Source: Bacillota bacterium (lineage in GTDB: Bacteria; Bacillota; Clostridia; Lachnospirales; Bianqueaceae). Taken from it: DNA of 64,000 nt. The notes below the pieces were generated by a model that did not search any database, was not told the DNA's origin, and worked only from the letters and a program-made list of their open reading frames with translations. The translations under genes and the position numbers were made by a program. The number at the start of each line of letters is the position of its first letter. The first letter of the stretch is position 1. Positions 7,653 to 16,392 of this stretch are shown one piece after another. The stretch covers positions 45,792 to 109,791 of the forward strand of contig JAFRZE010000058.1 of assembly GCA_017442735.1 (NCBI GenBank). Direction: 5' to 3'.

Positions 7653-8738
7653 TTGAGCAAAGTCGTGGTCGGAATGTCCGGCGGCGTCGACAGCGCGGTC
7701 GCCGCGTATCTGCTGAAGAAAGCCGGATATGAAGTGATCGGGGTCACGCTCCGCACCTGGAAGGCGGAAGACGGCGGCGAAGGCCTGTGCTGTGATATCG
7801 ATGACGCAAGGAGTGTAGCGAACAAGGTCGGTATCCGGTTCGTGCCCGTTAACTGCACCTCAGACTTTCAGCAATATGTCGTGGATCCCTTTTCAAAAGC
7901 ATACCTGTCCGGACTGACGCCCAATCCCTGTGTGGAATGCAACCGGTATGTGAAGATGGAAAAGCTGCTCTATTATGCGAAAGTCGTGGGAGCGGAGCAC
8001 ATCGCCACCGGTCACTATGCTTCCGTGATCCGGCTGGACAATGGAAGATATACGGTCAAAAAAGCCAGTCATGCGGAAAAAGATCAGACCTATATGCTTT
8101 ACCGGCTTTCCCAGGAACAGCTTGCGGCGCTGCTGATGCCACTTAGTGATCTTTCAAAAAGTGAAGTCAGACAGATCGCGATCGACGCCGGACTTCCGGT
8201 CGCGCATAAACCGGATTCTCAGGAGATCTGCTTCGTGACAGACGGCACCTATGCGGACTACATCACGAAAACAGCCGGCACGGATCTTCCCGGAGAGGGA
8301 AACTTCGTGGATGAATCCGGAAAGATCCTTGGGAAACACAAAGGGATCATCTACTATACGGTCGGACAGAGAAAAGGTCTCGGCATCGCGTTCGGACATC
8401 CTGTCTATGTGAAAGAGATCCGAAAAGAAAGCAATGAGGTCGTCCTGGGCGATGACGCGTCGCTCTACAGCTCTGCGCTGGTTTGTACAAATGTCAACTT
8501 TTTGAGTATATCGGAACTGAAACCCGGAGAGAAAATCTCCTGCATCGCGAAGATCCGCTATCAGCATGACGGAATGATGGCAGAGATCGAATCGATCGGT
8601 CAGGACAAAGTCAGGGTATCATTTCATGAGCCGGTCAGAGCTGCCGCGCCGGGACAGTCGGTCGTCTTTTATCATCCGGACGGCTATGTGATCGGCGGCG
8701 GTATGATAGTCAACGGAGGAGAAGATGATCTACTATAA
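7653..8738 (+). CDS. mnmA: tRNA 2-thiouridine(34) synthase MnmA
   Basis: MnmA adenylates and thiolates U34 of tRNA-Lys, -Glu and -Gln. The PP-loop SGGVDS is at residues 9-14. The nucleophilic Cys (about 96) lies in NPCVECN and the second Cys in QEICFV near residue 192; TGHYA and the DQTYMLYRL region are typical. Length (361) matches the family. The start is a TTG at 7653 with AAAGGGGG 8 bp upstream. No ATG suits the conserved N-terminus. The 3' end overlaps the next gene by 14 bp, and it heads a chain of coupled genes to 11827. Sulfur probably comes from a cysteine desulfurase such as that at 22507. Confidence 0.95.
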   Translation: MSKVVVGMSGGVDSAVAAYLLKKAGYEVIGVTLRTWKAEDGGEGLCCDIDDARSVANKVGIRFVPVNCTSDFQQYVVDPFSKAYLSGLTPNPCVECNRYVKMEKLLYYAKVVGAEHIATGHYASVIRLDNGRYTVKKASHAEKDQTYMLYRLSQEQLAALLMPLSDLSKSEVRQIAIDAGLPVAHKPDSQEICFVTDGTYADYITKTAGTDLPGEGNFVDESGKILGKHKGIIYYTVGQRKGLGIAFGHPVYVKEIRKESNEVVLGDDASLYSSALVCTNVNFLSISELKPGEKISCIAKIRYQHDGMMAEIESIGQDKVRVSFHEPVRAAAPGQSVVFYHPDGYVIGGGMIVNGGEDDLL

Positions 8739-9252
8739 AGATGATGATGTGGTGATCCGCAAAATGGAAGAGACGGATACCCAGGTTTTTCCCGATGAGT
8801 TCGCGGCCCAGGGATGGGATAAGGAAAAAGAAATCTATCAGAGACGAATGAAGGATGAGGCGGAAGGCAAATGCATCACTCTGGTAGCTGAATATCAGGG
8901 TCATCCTGCCGGATACGTGAACGTGTATCTGGATGTGACCGGCGGCCCTTTCAAGGGAAAAGGATGGCCGATCCTGGTGGATTTCGGTGTGCTCGAGAAA
9001 TACCAGAGAAAAGGGATCGGATCCCGTCTGATGGACATAGCGGAAGAGATCGCCGGACAGTATGCGGATACCGTTTGTCTCGGTGTCGGTCTTCATAATG
9101 GATACGGAAGCGCGCAGAGAATGTATGTGAAGCGAGGATATATTCCGGACGGTTCCGGCGTCTGGTATCAGGATAAACCCTGTGAACAATATGAAACTGA
9201 GATAGCCAATGACGATGACCTTGTTCTGTTCCTTTCCAAAACATTGAGATGA
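8725..9252 (+). CDS. GNAT-family N-acetyltransferase
   Basis: The 175-residue product has the acetyl-CoA binding core VDFGVLEKYQRKGIGSRLMD (about residues 82-101), with the Q/R-x-x-G-x-G/A loop, followed by a long helix and the YVKRGYIPDGSGVWY strand typical of the GNAT C-terminus. The acceptor is unknown. The ATG follows GGAGGAGAAG inside the end of mnmA, so translation is coupled to mnmA. It overlaps thpR by four bases. Confidence 0.85.
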   Translation: MIYYKDDDVVIRKMEETDTQVFPDEFAAQGWDKEKEIYQRRMKDEAEGKCITLVAEYQGHPAGYVNVYLDVTGGPFKGKGWPILVDFGVLEKYQRKGIGSRLMDIAEEIAGQYADTVCLGVGLHNGYGSAQRMYVKRGYIPDGSGVWYQDKPCEQYETEIANDDDLVLFLSKTLR

Positions 9253-9782
9253 GACTGTTTATCGCTATCCTGCTTGATCAGGAAATGAAAGAGCAAGCGC
9301 TGGATATTCAGGACGATTTCCGCCAGCTCCAGATCAGAGGGAACTATACAACGGAAGAGAATTTGCATCTGACGCTTGCGTTTATCGGTGAATACGGGGA
9401 TCCGGACAGGATCCTGGAACTGCTGCAGGAAATAAGGTTCTCTCCGTTCCCCCTTGTTATGGACAGGATCGGATGTTTTGATGATCTGTGGTGGGCCGGG
9501 TTTGAAAAGAGTGAAGCGCTGAACAATCTGGTCAAAAATATACGCCATGTTCTGTCTGATGAGGGGATCCCCTTCGACAGAAAAAGGTTCAGAGCGCATG
9601 TGACACTGCTTCGGAAACCGGAATATCTGAAAGGTCAGAGACCAGTCCCGGGGAATATGGAACCAGTCTCCATGCGAGTAAGGAGGATCTCACTGATGCA
9701 TTCCACGAGAGGAAAACATGGAATGATCTATACACAGCTGGGTTCAGTCCCGGCCCGGGAAGAGAGAGGTAATCATGAATAA
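9249..9782 (+). CDS. thpR: RNA 2',3'-cyclic phosphodiesterase (2H family)
   Basis: ThpR belongs to the 2H phosphoesterases, defined by two H-x-T/S motifs. Here they are HLTLAF at about residue 38 and HVTLLR at about residue 118, the spacing expected for an active enzyme that opens 2',3'-cyclic phosphates on RNA. The N-terminus MRLFIAILLDQEMK is the family's first strand. Length 177 is normal. It starts within the GNAT stop region (ATGA) and overlaps the M42 peptidase by 8 bp. A role in RNA end processing fits its place next to tRNA-modifying mnmA, but that link is inference. Confidence 0.9.
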   Translation: MRLFIAILLDQEMKEQALDIQDDFRQLQIRGNYTTEENLHLTLAFIGEYGDPDRILELLQEIRFSPFPLVMDRIGCFDDLWWAGFEKSEALNNLVKNIRHVLSDEGIPFDRKRFRAHVTLLRKPEYLKGQRPVPGNMEPVSMRVRRISLMHSTRGKHGMIYTQLGSVPAREERGNHE

Positions 9783-10812
9783 AGAATTTTTGTTTGATCT
9801 TTTGTCGACAGGTTCCGTTTCCGGCAATGAAGCGGAACTGGAAAAGAAGATCTATGACTATATGCAGGATAAGGCGGATCAGGTGAGCGTCGATGAGCTG
9901 GGTAATGTGACAGCAGCTCTTAATCCATCCGCCTCTTTTAAAGTGCTTCTGGCGGGACACGCAGATGAGATCGGCCTGATGGTCACGGCTGTCGGAAGTG
10001 ACGGTACGCTGATGGTGACAAAGATCGGCGGGATATATACGAATACCTATCCGGGTCATAAAGTGCGGATCTATACGAAAAACGGTGTGATCTACGGCGC
10101 GGTAGCCAATTCTCGTGAGATCTCCCGCAATAAAGAACTGAAAGATTCTGATCTGAGGATCGATATCGGCGCGAAGGATAAAGAAGATGCCCTTAAATAT
10201 GTGGAATTGGGCGATACCGTCACTTTCGATACGGATGTGAGGGAGATGCTGAATGACTGTATCACCGGCAGAGCGCTGGATGACAGGATCGGCGCCTATA
10301 TCGTCATGGAGGCACTGACGGAAGCGAAAAAGAAAGGTGCGGTAGTCGGGTGCTATTCTGTCACGACGACCGGTGAGGAAACGACGGGCAACGGAGCTTA
10401 TTTCACCGCGTCGCGCGTCAAGCCGAATATTGCCATCGCCGTGGATGTGACATATACCTCGGACAACTGCGGTATCAGTGAAGCCGTTAGCGGTGATGTC
10501 GCGGTAGGCAAGGGACCGGTCATCTGCAATAATCCCTCCATACATAAGAAACTGAACGCCAGGCTTCGGGAATGCGCAAAAAAGCTGAATATGACGGTCC
10601 AGACAGAAGCCGCGAACGGGCATACGGGGACCGACGGTGATACCATGCACTTTACCGGGATCGGCGTGCCCTTTGCTCTGGTATCGATTCCGCTTCGGTA
10701 TATGCATAATCCGGATGAGGTAGGCTCGCTGAAAGACATTCAGGATTGTATCGACCTTCTGGCGGAGTTCTTTGTCAGCTGCAGTCCGGATATGGATCTG
10801 AAACCGTTCTGA
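9775..10812 (+). CDS. M42-family metallopeptidase (aminopeptidase)
   Basis: The 345-residue protein carries the metal-ligand motifs of M42 peptidases: LAGHADEIG (about 59-67), GRALDDRIG (about 164-172), TTGEETTGNGA with the catalytic Glu (about 199-209), AVDVTY (about 222-227) and a late MHNPDEV with a metal His. M42 enzymes are cytosolic dodecameric aminopeptidases with two divalent metals, trimming short peptides. GAGGTAATC precedes the ATG, which lies in the end of thpR. Expression is likely coupled with the mnmA chain. Confidence 0.9.
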   Translation: MNKEFLFDLLSTGSVSGNEAELEKKIYDYMQDKADQVSVDELGNVTAALNPSASFKVLLAGHADEIGLMVTAVGSDGTLMVTKIGGIYTNTYPGHKVRIYTKNGVIYGAVANSREISRNKELKDSDLRIDIGAKDKEDALKYVELGDTVTFDTDVREMLNDCITGRALDDRIGAYIVMEALTEAKKKGAVVGCYSVTTTGEETTGNGAYFTASRVKPNIAIAVDVTYTSDNCGISEAVSGDVAVGKGPVICNNPSIHKKLNARLRECAKKLNMTVQTEAANGHTGTDGDTMHFTGIGVPFALVSIPLRYMHNPDEVGSLKDIQDCIDLLAEFFVSCSPDMDLKPF

Positions 10813-10820
10813 GGTACATC

Positions 10821-11213
10821 ATGCAGTACAGGATCATTGAAGGCGCGGATCAGATGCTCGTGGAAGACGTGGAAAGACTTCTGAAAATGACCTACTGGGC
10901 AGATAAACGCTCGAGGGAAACGATCGAAAAGGCCATGCGGAATTCTTCCTGCTACGGGATCTATCTGGATGATGAAAAGAAGCTTGTCGGTTTCGCGAGA
11001 GTCATCAGTGATTACGCGACGACCTATTATCTGTGTGACGTGATCATCGACGAGGCTTACCGGCATCAGGGGCTTGGCAAGGCACTGGTCTGCTATATCG
11101 AGTCTTTGCCGGTGTATGAAGGGCTTCACGGAATGCTGAAAACCCGGGACGCGCATGATCTTTACCGGAAATTCGGATATGAAGTCGCGACAGGAAGAGT
11201 CATGATCAAATAG
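10821..11213 (+). CDS. GNAT-family N-acetyltransferase, short
   Basis: Starting at the ATG at 10821 (MQYRIIEGADQM), 8 bp after the peptidase stop, this frame encodes 130 residues. YLCDVIIDEAYRHQGLGKAL (about residues 70-89) is the acetyl-CoA binding strand and loop with R/Q-x-x-G-x-G. DAHDLYRKFGYE is the usual GNAT C-terminal helix-strand. The substrate is unknown. An upstream extension would overlap the peptidase and lacks a conserved N-terminus. Confidence 0.85.
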   Translation: MQYRIIEGADQMLVEDVERLLKMTYWADKRSRETIEKAMRNSSCYGIYLDDEKKLVGFARVISDYATTYYLCDVIIDEAYRHQGLGKALVCYIESLPVYEGLHGMLKTRDAHDLYRKFGYEVATGRVMIK

Positions 11214-11224
11214 AAGGAAACAAT

Positions 11225-11827
11225 ATGGCAAATCTGATCATAGTATGCGGTCCCCAGGCTGTGGGGAAGATGACCGTAGCGGAAAGCTTACGGGATAAAC
11301 TTCGCTACAACATGATGATGAATCATGACAGTATCGAAATATCCGACCGGATCTTTGGCTTCGCGACGCCCGCACAGAAAGAATTTAACCGATATTTCAG
11401 AGAAAAGGCGTTTGAACTTGCGGTAAAGTATAACGTCGATATGATCTTTACCTATGTCTGCGCGTTTGAGATGCAGGAGGAAAGAGATTATCTGACCATG
11501 CTGCATGACCAGTTCACCCAAAGCGGCGGGAGTTTCTATTTTGTGGAACTCAGCGCTGCACTGGAGGAAAGGATCGCGAGAAACGAGACTCCGTACCGGA
11601 TGGAACGAAAAGCGTCGAAGCGGGATGTGGAATGGAGCAGAGCCAATCTTTTGCATGACGCGGAACATCACAGGCTGAATTCGATGGAGGGAGAGACGTG
11701 GTTTGAGCATCATCTCAAAATCGATAATACGCATCTGTCTCCCGGACAGGTGGCGGATCAGGTGATCGAAGCTTTTCATCTGATCCCAAACAAAAAGGAT
11801 GAAAAAGAATACCGCTACGGAGTTTAG
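11225..11827 (+). CDS. P-loop kinase-like protein
   Basis: The 200-residue product begins MANLIIVCGPQAVGKMTVAE, a Walker A loop (GPQAVGKMT) typical of small nucleotide-dependent kinases with Met-Thr in place of Ser/Thr. FYFVELSAALEERIARNETP resembles the lid-proximal strand and arginine helix of the same class. It is unrelated in detail to the two kinases of the first 5 kb. It follows the GNAT gene by 11 bp with AAGGAA before the ATG. Substrate unknown. Confidence 0.75.
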   Translation: MANLIIVCGPQAVGKMTVAESLRDKLRYNMMMNHDSIEISDRIFGFATPAQKEFNRYFREKAFELAVKYNVDMIFTYVCAFEMQEERDYLTMLHDQFTQSGGSFYFVELSAALEERIARNETPYRMERKASKRDVEWSRANLLHDAEHHRLNSMEGETWFEHHLKIDNTHLSPGQVADQVIEAFHLIPNKKDEKEYRYGV

Positions 11828-11867
11828 ACAGATCAGAAGACTTGAGAAAGAATGAGAAGGTAAAAAG

Positions 11868-12845
11868 ATGAATTCGATCGTTCTGGCATTCAATGCCGTT
11901 TTTCCGCTTCTGGCCTTCATGTCGATCGGTTATTTTCTCGCGTACATCAAACTGTTCAAAAAGAGTACCGCGGATGGCATGAATGCTTTAGTGTTTAAGG
12001 TTTTTCTGCCGCTCAGCATTATTCAGAGTATTTATAACGCGGATCTCAAGAATGCGTTTGATGTGAAACTGGCCGTGTTTGCTGCCGTCTCCAGTATCCT
12101 GGCTTATATCATCATTTCTCTGATCATCAACGCGCGGGAAAAAGACAAGACGATCGCACCGGTCATGATCCAGGGAATCCATAAAGCGAATTACAATCTT
12201 CTTGCGATCCCGATCATCCAGAGCTTTTTCGGAAACGATATCGGAATGGCAGCTGTACTGATGGTGGTCACCACACCGATCGTCAATATCTGTTCGACGC
12301 TGGCCTTTGAATCCGCCAGAGCATCTTCCCAAAACGAAGGAGAGGGATCGAGACCTAAAATGGATGCCGGCAGTATCTGGAAGCTGGTGAAAAAGATCCT
12401 GCTCAATCCGATGGTTTCGAGCGCGTTGATCGGACTGCTTCTGAACATCTCAGGAATCAAGATCCCCACACTGATCATGAACAGCGTTGTCAACAAACTC
12501 GCGGCTATGTCTACGCCGGCCGCCATGCTGGCCCTTGGATGCGGATTCAACTTCAAACAGATGAAAAAGTGGATCCGTCATCTGGCTATCGTCGCATCAG
12601 GAAAACTGCTGATCATGCCTGTGATCAGCGTGACAGCGGCCATCCTTCTCGGGATCCGCGGCGCTAATCTGATCGCTGTCCTTCTGTTCAGCGGCGCGCC
12701 GGCAGCCGTCAACTCTTACAGTACAGCAGTCTCGATGGGCGGAAATGAGGAACTGGCAGGTGAGATCGTCGCTGTGACTTCGCTGCTCTCCGTATTCACG
12801 CTGTTTGGTTTTCTCAGTATACTTGGAACGATGGGGTATTTATAA
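11868..12845 (+). CDS. AEC-family (auxin efflux carrier-like) transporter
   Basis: The 325-residue protein is strongly hydrophobic with about ten membrane segments in two halves separated by a cytosolic stretch near residues 145-165 (SSQNEGEGSRPKMD). The first half has VFKVFLPLSIIQSIYN, and the second half GLLLNISGIKIP and TPAAMLALGCGFNF, as in malonate/malate and other organic-acid carriers of the AEC group. The substrate cannot be read from sequence. AGAAGG lies before the ATG. The gene is followed after 3 bp by the TraX-like gene, so the two membrane proteins are probably co-transcribed. Confidence 0.85.
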   Translation: MNSIVLAFNAVFPLLAFMSIGYFLAYIKLFKKSTADGMNALVFKVFLPLSIIQSIYNADLKNAFDVKLAVFAAVSSILAYIIISLIINAREKDKTIAPVMIQGIHKANYNLLAIPIIQSFFGNDIGMAAVLMVVTTPIVNICSTLAFESARASSQNEGEGSRPKMDAGSIWKLVKKILLNPMVSSALIGLLLNISGIKIPTLIMNSVVNKLAAMSTPAAMLALGCGFNFKQMKKWIRHLAIVASGKLLIMPVISVTAAILLGIRGANLIAVLLFSGAPAAVNSYSTAVSMGGNEELAGEIVAVTSLLSVFTLFGFLSILGTMGYL

Positions 12846-12848
12846 AGT

Positions 12849-13592
12849 ATGAAAGAGAAAATGTCACTGAATGGAAATCAGATCAAACTGATCGCGATCA
12901 TCGCGATGACGATCGACCACCTGACCTGGGTCCTGTTTCCCGGGACGCAGGCCGTCTGGTATGTTTTCGCTTTACATATCATCGGAAGGCTGACCGCCCC
13001 GATCATGTGGTTCTTTATCGCGGAAGGCTGTCATTATACCCGTGATCCGAAGAAATACGCGGGCAGGCTTTTTCTGTTTGCGCTGATCTCTCATTTCGCC
13101 TATAACTTTGCCTTTGGCATACCGTTTGTTCCACTTTCGACAGGGCCTTTCAATCAGACCAGTGTGATGTGGTCTCTGGCCTGGGCCGTCGTACTGATCT
13201 TTCTTTGCCGAAGTGAGAAAATACCGCAGTGGGGAAAGATACTGGCGATCATCGTTATCTGTGTGATCTCCTTCCCGTCTGATTGGTCCAGTATCGCGGT
13301 CATGTGTCCGTTCTTCCTGTACGCGCACAGAGGAATCTTCAAAAAGCAGGCATTGGATATCGTTCTGTGGTCATTTATCTACGCCCTGGTCTATTTTCTG
13401 TTTCTTGATAAAGTCTACGGGGTCCTGCAGCTGTTTACGGCCCTTTCGATCCCCGTCCTTTCCCGTTACAACGGAGAGAGAGGAAACTGGAAAGGAATGA
13501 AGTGGCTGTTCTATATGTATTATCCCGTGCATCTGATCATCATAGGGATCTTGCGGATGATCCTTCATGGTAATATATCGCTGATCTTTTAG
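12849..13592 (+). CDS. TraX-family membrane protein
   Basis: The 247-residue protein begins with the TraX signature: a short N-terminus, then IKLIAIIAMTIDHLTWVLFP and IIGRLTAPIMWFFIAEGCHYTRDPKKYAGRLF. About eight membrane spans follow. TraX in F plasmids acetylates pilin; chromosomal relatives are acetyltransferase-like membrane proteins of unclear role, possibly modifying surface polymers. No conjugation genes are nearby, so the plasmid role does not apply. It starts 3 bp after the AEC gene. Confidence 0.8.
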   Translation: MKEKMSLNGNQIKLIAIIAMTIDHLTWVLFPGTQAVWYVFALHIIGRLTAPIMWFFIAEGCHYTRDPKKYAGRLFLFALISHFAYNFAFGIPFVPLSTGPFNQTSVMWSLAWAVVLIFLCRSEKIPQWGKILAIIVICVISFPSDWSSIAVMCPFFLYAHRGIFKKQALDIVLWSFIYALVYFLFLDKVYGVLQLFTALSIPVLSRYNGERGNWKGMKWLFYMYYPVHLIIIGILRMILHGNISLIF

Positions 13593-13623
13593 GTGAGTTT
13601 TGGAAAGGGAGGTTCAGGATCTC

Positions 13624-14466
13624 ATGTCAGAAAGGAAAGTGGCCCTCATCACCGGCGGATCCCGGGGGATCGGCCGCGGTATCGCGCTGGAGCTGGCGTC
13701 AGAAGGTTATGATATTGCTTTCAGCTACCGGGAATATGAGGAAGGAGCCAGAGAGGCCAAAGCGCTGATCGAGGAAAAGGGCGTGGGCTGCAGGTATTAC
13801 CAGATCGCGATGGAAAACCTGGAAGATGTAGCCCGGATGGTCGACCAGGCGCATGAGGATCTCGGAAGGATCGACGTCATGGTATGCAACGCGGCCAAAG
13901 ACCGGCGCTTCAGTATCCTGGTGGCAACACCGGAAGATATGGATTTCATGACGTCCACGCTTTACAGCGCGCAGATGCTCTGCGCCGGAGCGGCGGCGAG
14001 GCATATGGTAAAAGATGGGATCAGGGGAAGTATCCTCTTTATCACTTCGGTGCACGGCCAGATGATCAATACCAGTGATTTCGCCTATGGCGGGATGAAG
14101 GCAGCCGTGGAAAGGTCCTGTAAATCTCTGGCGCTGGAACTGGCCCCGTACCATATCCGGGTCAATTGTATCGCGCCAGGCGCGATCAACACGAGGAACG
14201 TGGATGATGACACTTTAAAATATCCCTACCGGGATATCGTTCCGCTCGGAAGAAGAGGAAGAGTGGAAGATATCGCTTATACGGCGGCGTTTTTATCTTC
14301 CGATAAGGCGGATTATATTACCGGAGAGATCATCAGGATCGATGGCGCGCTCGCGCTGCCCAGCATTCCGGAAGGATGGGCGCAGGCTTATCCTCTGGAC
14401 AAAGCGTTTATTCAAAGAGGCTATGAAGAACTTCAAAGTGGGGAGGTAAAAAGCAAACATGTCTGA
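13624..14466 (+). CDS. SDR-family oxidoreductase
   Basis: From the ATG at 13624 the product is 280 residues (MSERKVALITGGSRGIGRGI). The cofactor loop TGGSRGIG is near residues 10-17, CNAAKDR is the NAG-type strand, and FITSVHG then YGGMKAAVE gives the Ser-Tyr-Lys catalytic set (with Ser in TSVHG). TGEIIRIDGAL is the usual C-terminus. A TTG at 13600 would add eight residues, but AAGGGAGG sits 11 bp before the ATG. The gene overlaps the RspA/ManD-type dehydratase by 8 bp. Together they suggest a sugar-acid catabolic step, for example oxidation of fructuronate/mannonate-type compounds; this is inference. Confidence 0.88.
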   Translation: MSERKVALITGGSRGIGRGIALELASEGYDIAFSYREYEEGAREAKALIEEKGVGCRYYQIAMENLEDVARMVDQAHEDLGRIDVMVCNAAKDRRFSILVATPEDMDFMTSTLYSAQMLCAGAAARHMVKDGIRGSILFITSVHGQMINTSDFAYGGMKAAVERSCKSLALELAPYHIRVNCIAPGAINTRNVDDDTLKYPYRDIVPLGRRGRVEDIAYTAAFLSSDKADYITGEIIRIDGALALPSIPEGWAQAYPLDKAFIQRGYEELQSGEVKSKHV

Positions 14467-15673
14467 TATTCGCATTACGAAAGTCAGCGCGATCGAGACC
14501 TGTCCGCAGGGATCGAATCTGATCGTTGTCCGGATCGATACCAACCAACCGGGACTTTATGGATATGGCTGTGCTACCTATACACAGCGGCACAAAGCGG
14601 TCGTTACGGCGATCGAAGAGTATATGGATCAGCTCCTTCAGGGCCGGGACGCAATGGACATCAACGACAACTGGTCTGTGATGATGAATTCCTCCTACTG
14701 GCGCAACGGACCGGTGCTGAACAACGCGATCTCCGGCTGCGACATGGCTCTTTGGGATATCGCCGGCAAAGCGCTCGGCGTCCCGGTATGGCAGCTTTGG
14801 GGCGGGAAAGTACGTGAAGCAGTCCCGGTGTACCGTCACAGTGATGGGACTGACTTTGACAGGCTGGATGAAGTCATCAGCCGCTATCTGGAAGAGGGAT
14901 ATCAGTATATCCGTATTCAATACGGTGGTTATGGAAGAAGCGGAAAGGCAGTTTTTCTGAAAACACCGGAAGGAAGTAAAGAAGGCGCCTATTTCGATCC
15001 GAAGAGATATTTAAGAAGCGTTCCGGCTCTTTTTGAACATGTGCGAAGCCGCTTTGGAGATGAGATCGAACTGCTCCATGACGTACACGAGCGGTTAAAC
15101 CCGATCGACGCGGTTTGGCTTGCCAGACAGCTGGAACAGTATCGTCCGTTTTTCCTGGAAGATGCCCTCTCACCGGAGGACGGATTCTGGTTCAAGAAGA
15201 TCCGTGAAGCCTGCGCGACGCCTCTGGCCATGGGCGAACTGTTCAACAATCCCATGGAATGGCAGCCGCTGATCGAGAACCGTTGGATCGACTATATCCG
15301 CTGCCATGTCTCACAGATCGGTGGTGTGACGCCGGCCAGAAAGCTGGCAGCCTACTGTGAACCGTTCGGAGTGAAAACGGCCTGGCACGGTCCCGGCGAT
15401 GTTTCTCCGATCGGTCATATGGCGAATGTCCATCTGGATCTGACGACCACGAATTTCGGTATTCAGGAATGGTGTGGAATGGAACAGGATCCCAGAGTGC
15501 AGGAAGTATTCCAGGGTATGAGCGAGATCCATGACGGATTCGCATGGGCGAATGATAAACCGGGCTGGGGAATCGAGATCGATCTGAAGGCCGCGGCGAA
15601 ATATCCGTGTGATTCATCTCAGCCTCACTGGCTCCTGGCCAGGCTGCCGGACGGGACATCGGTCAAAGCGTAG
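14459..15673 (+). CDS. Enolase-superfamily sugar-acid dehydratase (RspA/ManD-type)
   Basis: The 404-residue product matches the mannonate-dehydratase/RspA group. SGCDMALWDIAGKALGVPVW is the barrel entry helix, followed by YRHSDG. LLHDVHERL supplies the first metal Asp with a His two positions on, FLEDALSPED a metal Glu, and MGELFNN the third ligand. WHGPGDVSPIGH and IQEW are the later barrel motifs. Such enzymes dehydrate acid sugars such as D-mannonate or D-gluconate, many with low activity. GAGGTAAAAAG precedes the ATG, inside the SDR gene end. Substrate assignment needs the active-site loop compared with characterised members. Confidence 0.88.
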   Translation: MSDIRITKVSAIETCPQGSNLIVVRIDTNQPGLYGYGCATYTQRHKAVVTAIEEYMDQLLQGRDAMDINDNWSVMMNSSYWRNGPVLNNAISGCDMALWDIAGKALGVPVWQLWGGKVREAVPVYRHSDGTDFDRLDEVISRYLEEGYQYIRIQYGGYGRSGKAVFLKTPEGSKEGAYFDPKRYLRSVPALFEHVRSRFGDEIELLHDVHERLNPIDAVWLARQLEQYRPFFLEDALSPEDGFWFKKIREACATPLAMGELFNNPMEWQPLIENRWIDYIRCHVSQIGGVTPARKLAAYCEPFGVKTAWHGPGDVSPIGHMANVHLDLTTTNFGIQEWCGMEQDPRVQEVFQGMSEIHDGFAWANDKPGWGIEIDLKAAAKYPCDSSQPHWLLARLPDGTSVKA

Positions 15674-15686
15674 AAAGGAGTTTCGG

Positions 15687-16268
15687 ATGGAAACGGGAAT
15701 ATGTGAGAAAACGATCGTCTATATCCGGGATCTGTTTGAGGGTAATTCCGGCGGACACGGAGCAGACCATACACTAAGGGTGTATCATAATGCCATGATG
15801 ATCGCGAAAGAGGAACCATCCTGCGATCCGACGATCGTCATGTTGGCGGCGCTGATGCATGATGCGGATGATCATAAGTTGTTCCATACCGAGAATAACG
15901 CGAATGCCAGAGCTTTTCTGAAAAGCCTTGAGATCCCGGATGAAAGGATCGAAACGATCTGCGAAGCGATCAACTCGGTCTCCTTCAGCCAGAACAAAGG
16001 ATCCGTTCCTCGTACGCTGGAAGGGCAGATCGTACAGGACGCGGACCGGCTGGACGCGATCGGCGCGGTAGGGATCGCCCGGACATTCGCGTACGGCGGA
16101 GAACACGGCCGGTCCATGGAAGAAACGGTGCAGCATTTCTATGACAAGCTGCTGCTTCTGAAGGACATGATGAATACAAACCCGGCAAAAAGGATTGCTG
16201 AAGAGCGGCACGCGTATCTGGTCTCCTATCTGAAGGAGCTGGAGGCGGAACTGAACGCGGAAAAATAA
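15687..16268 (+). CDS. HD-domain hydrolase (YedJ-like)
   Basis: The product from ATG 15687 (METGICEKTIVYIRD) has 193 residues. HGADHTLRV supplies the first metal His, LMHDADDHK the HD pair, and QDADRLDAIGAVGIART the final Asp, the pattern of small HD phosphohydrolases of the YedJ type. The substrate is probably a nucleotide or phosphoester; unknown. AAAGGAG precedes the ATG. It follows the dehydratase by 13 bp and ends at the terminator at 16284-16308, closing this transcription unit. Confidence 0.88.
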   Translation: METGICEKTIVYIRDLFEGNSGGHGADHTLRVYHNAMMIAKEEPSCDPTIVMLAALMHDADDHKLFHTENNANARAFLKSLEIPDERIETICEAINSVSFSQNKGSVPRTLEGQIVQDADRLDAIGAVGIARTFAYGGEHGRSMEETVQHFYDKLLLLKDMMNTNPAKRIAEERHAYLVSYLKELEAELNAEK

Positions 16269-16283
16269 TATAGAAGGAATGAT

Positions 16284-16308
16284 ACCTCCCGGTTTTCGGG
16301 AGGTTTTT
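16284..16308 (+). terminator. Intrinsic terminator
   Basis: ACCTCCCG at 16284-16291 pairs perfectly with CGGGAGGT at 16297-16304 across a GTTTT loop, followed by TTTT. It separates the HD hydrolase unit from the lexA promoter. Confidence 0.85.
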
Positions 16309-16334
16309 CATTATCCGCAAAAACGGACAGCGTA

Positions 16335-16363
16335 TTGCTTTTCAGGGAAAAAAAGGTTATAAT
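16335..16363 (+). promoter_or_regulatory. lexA promoter
   Basis: TTGCTT (16335-16340), a 17-bp spacer and a consensus TATAAT (16358-16363) lie upstream of lexA. The -10 box is followed within 3 bp by the 27-bp palindrome at 16366-16392, so a bound repressor would cover the transcription start. Confidence 0.7.
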
Positions 16364-16365
16364 AT

Positions 16366-16392
16366 CTATCATAAACAAGTTGTTTACGATAG
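16366..16392. promoter_or_regulatory. Candidate LexA operator: 27-bp palindrome
   Basis: Arms CTATCATAAACAA (16366-16378) and TTGTTTACGATAG (16380-16392) flank a single G and match in inverted sense at 12 of 13 positions. The core TAAACAA-G-TTGTTTA is perfect. It is not the Bacillus-type SOS box (CGAAC-n4-GTTCG). Its place at the lexA start site makes autoregulation the simplest reading. Confidence 0.6.

Noticed and set aside
9589..10707. Long minus-strand frame opposite the M42 peptidase
   Set aside because: The plus-strand peptidase has all metal motifs; the mirror frame has none.
12849..13592. TraX-like gene as a sign of a conjugative element
   Set aside because: No relaxase, coupling protein or type IV secretion genes are nearby; chromosomal TraX-like proteins are common.
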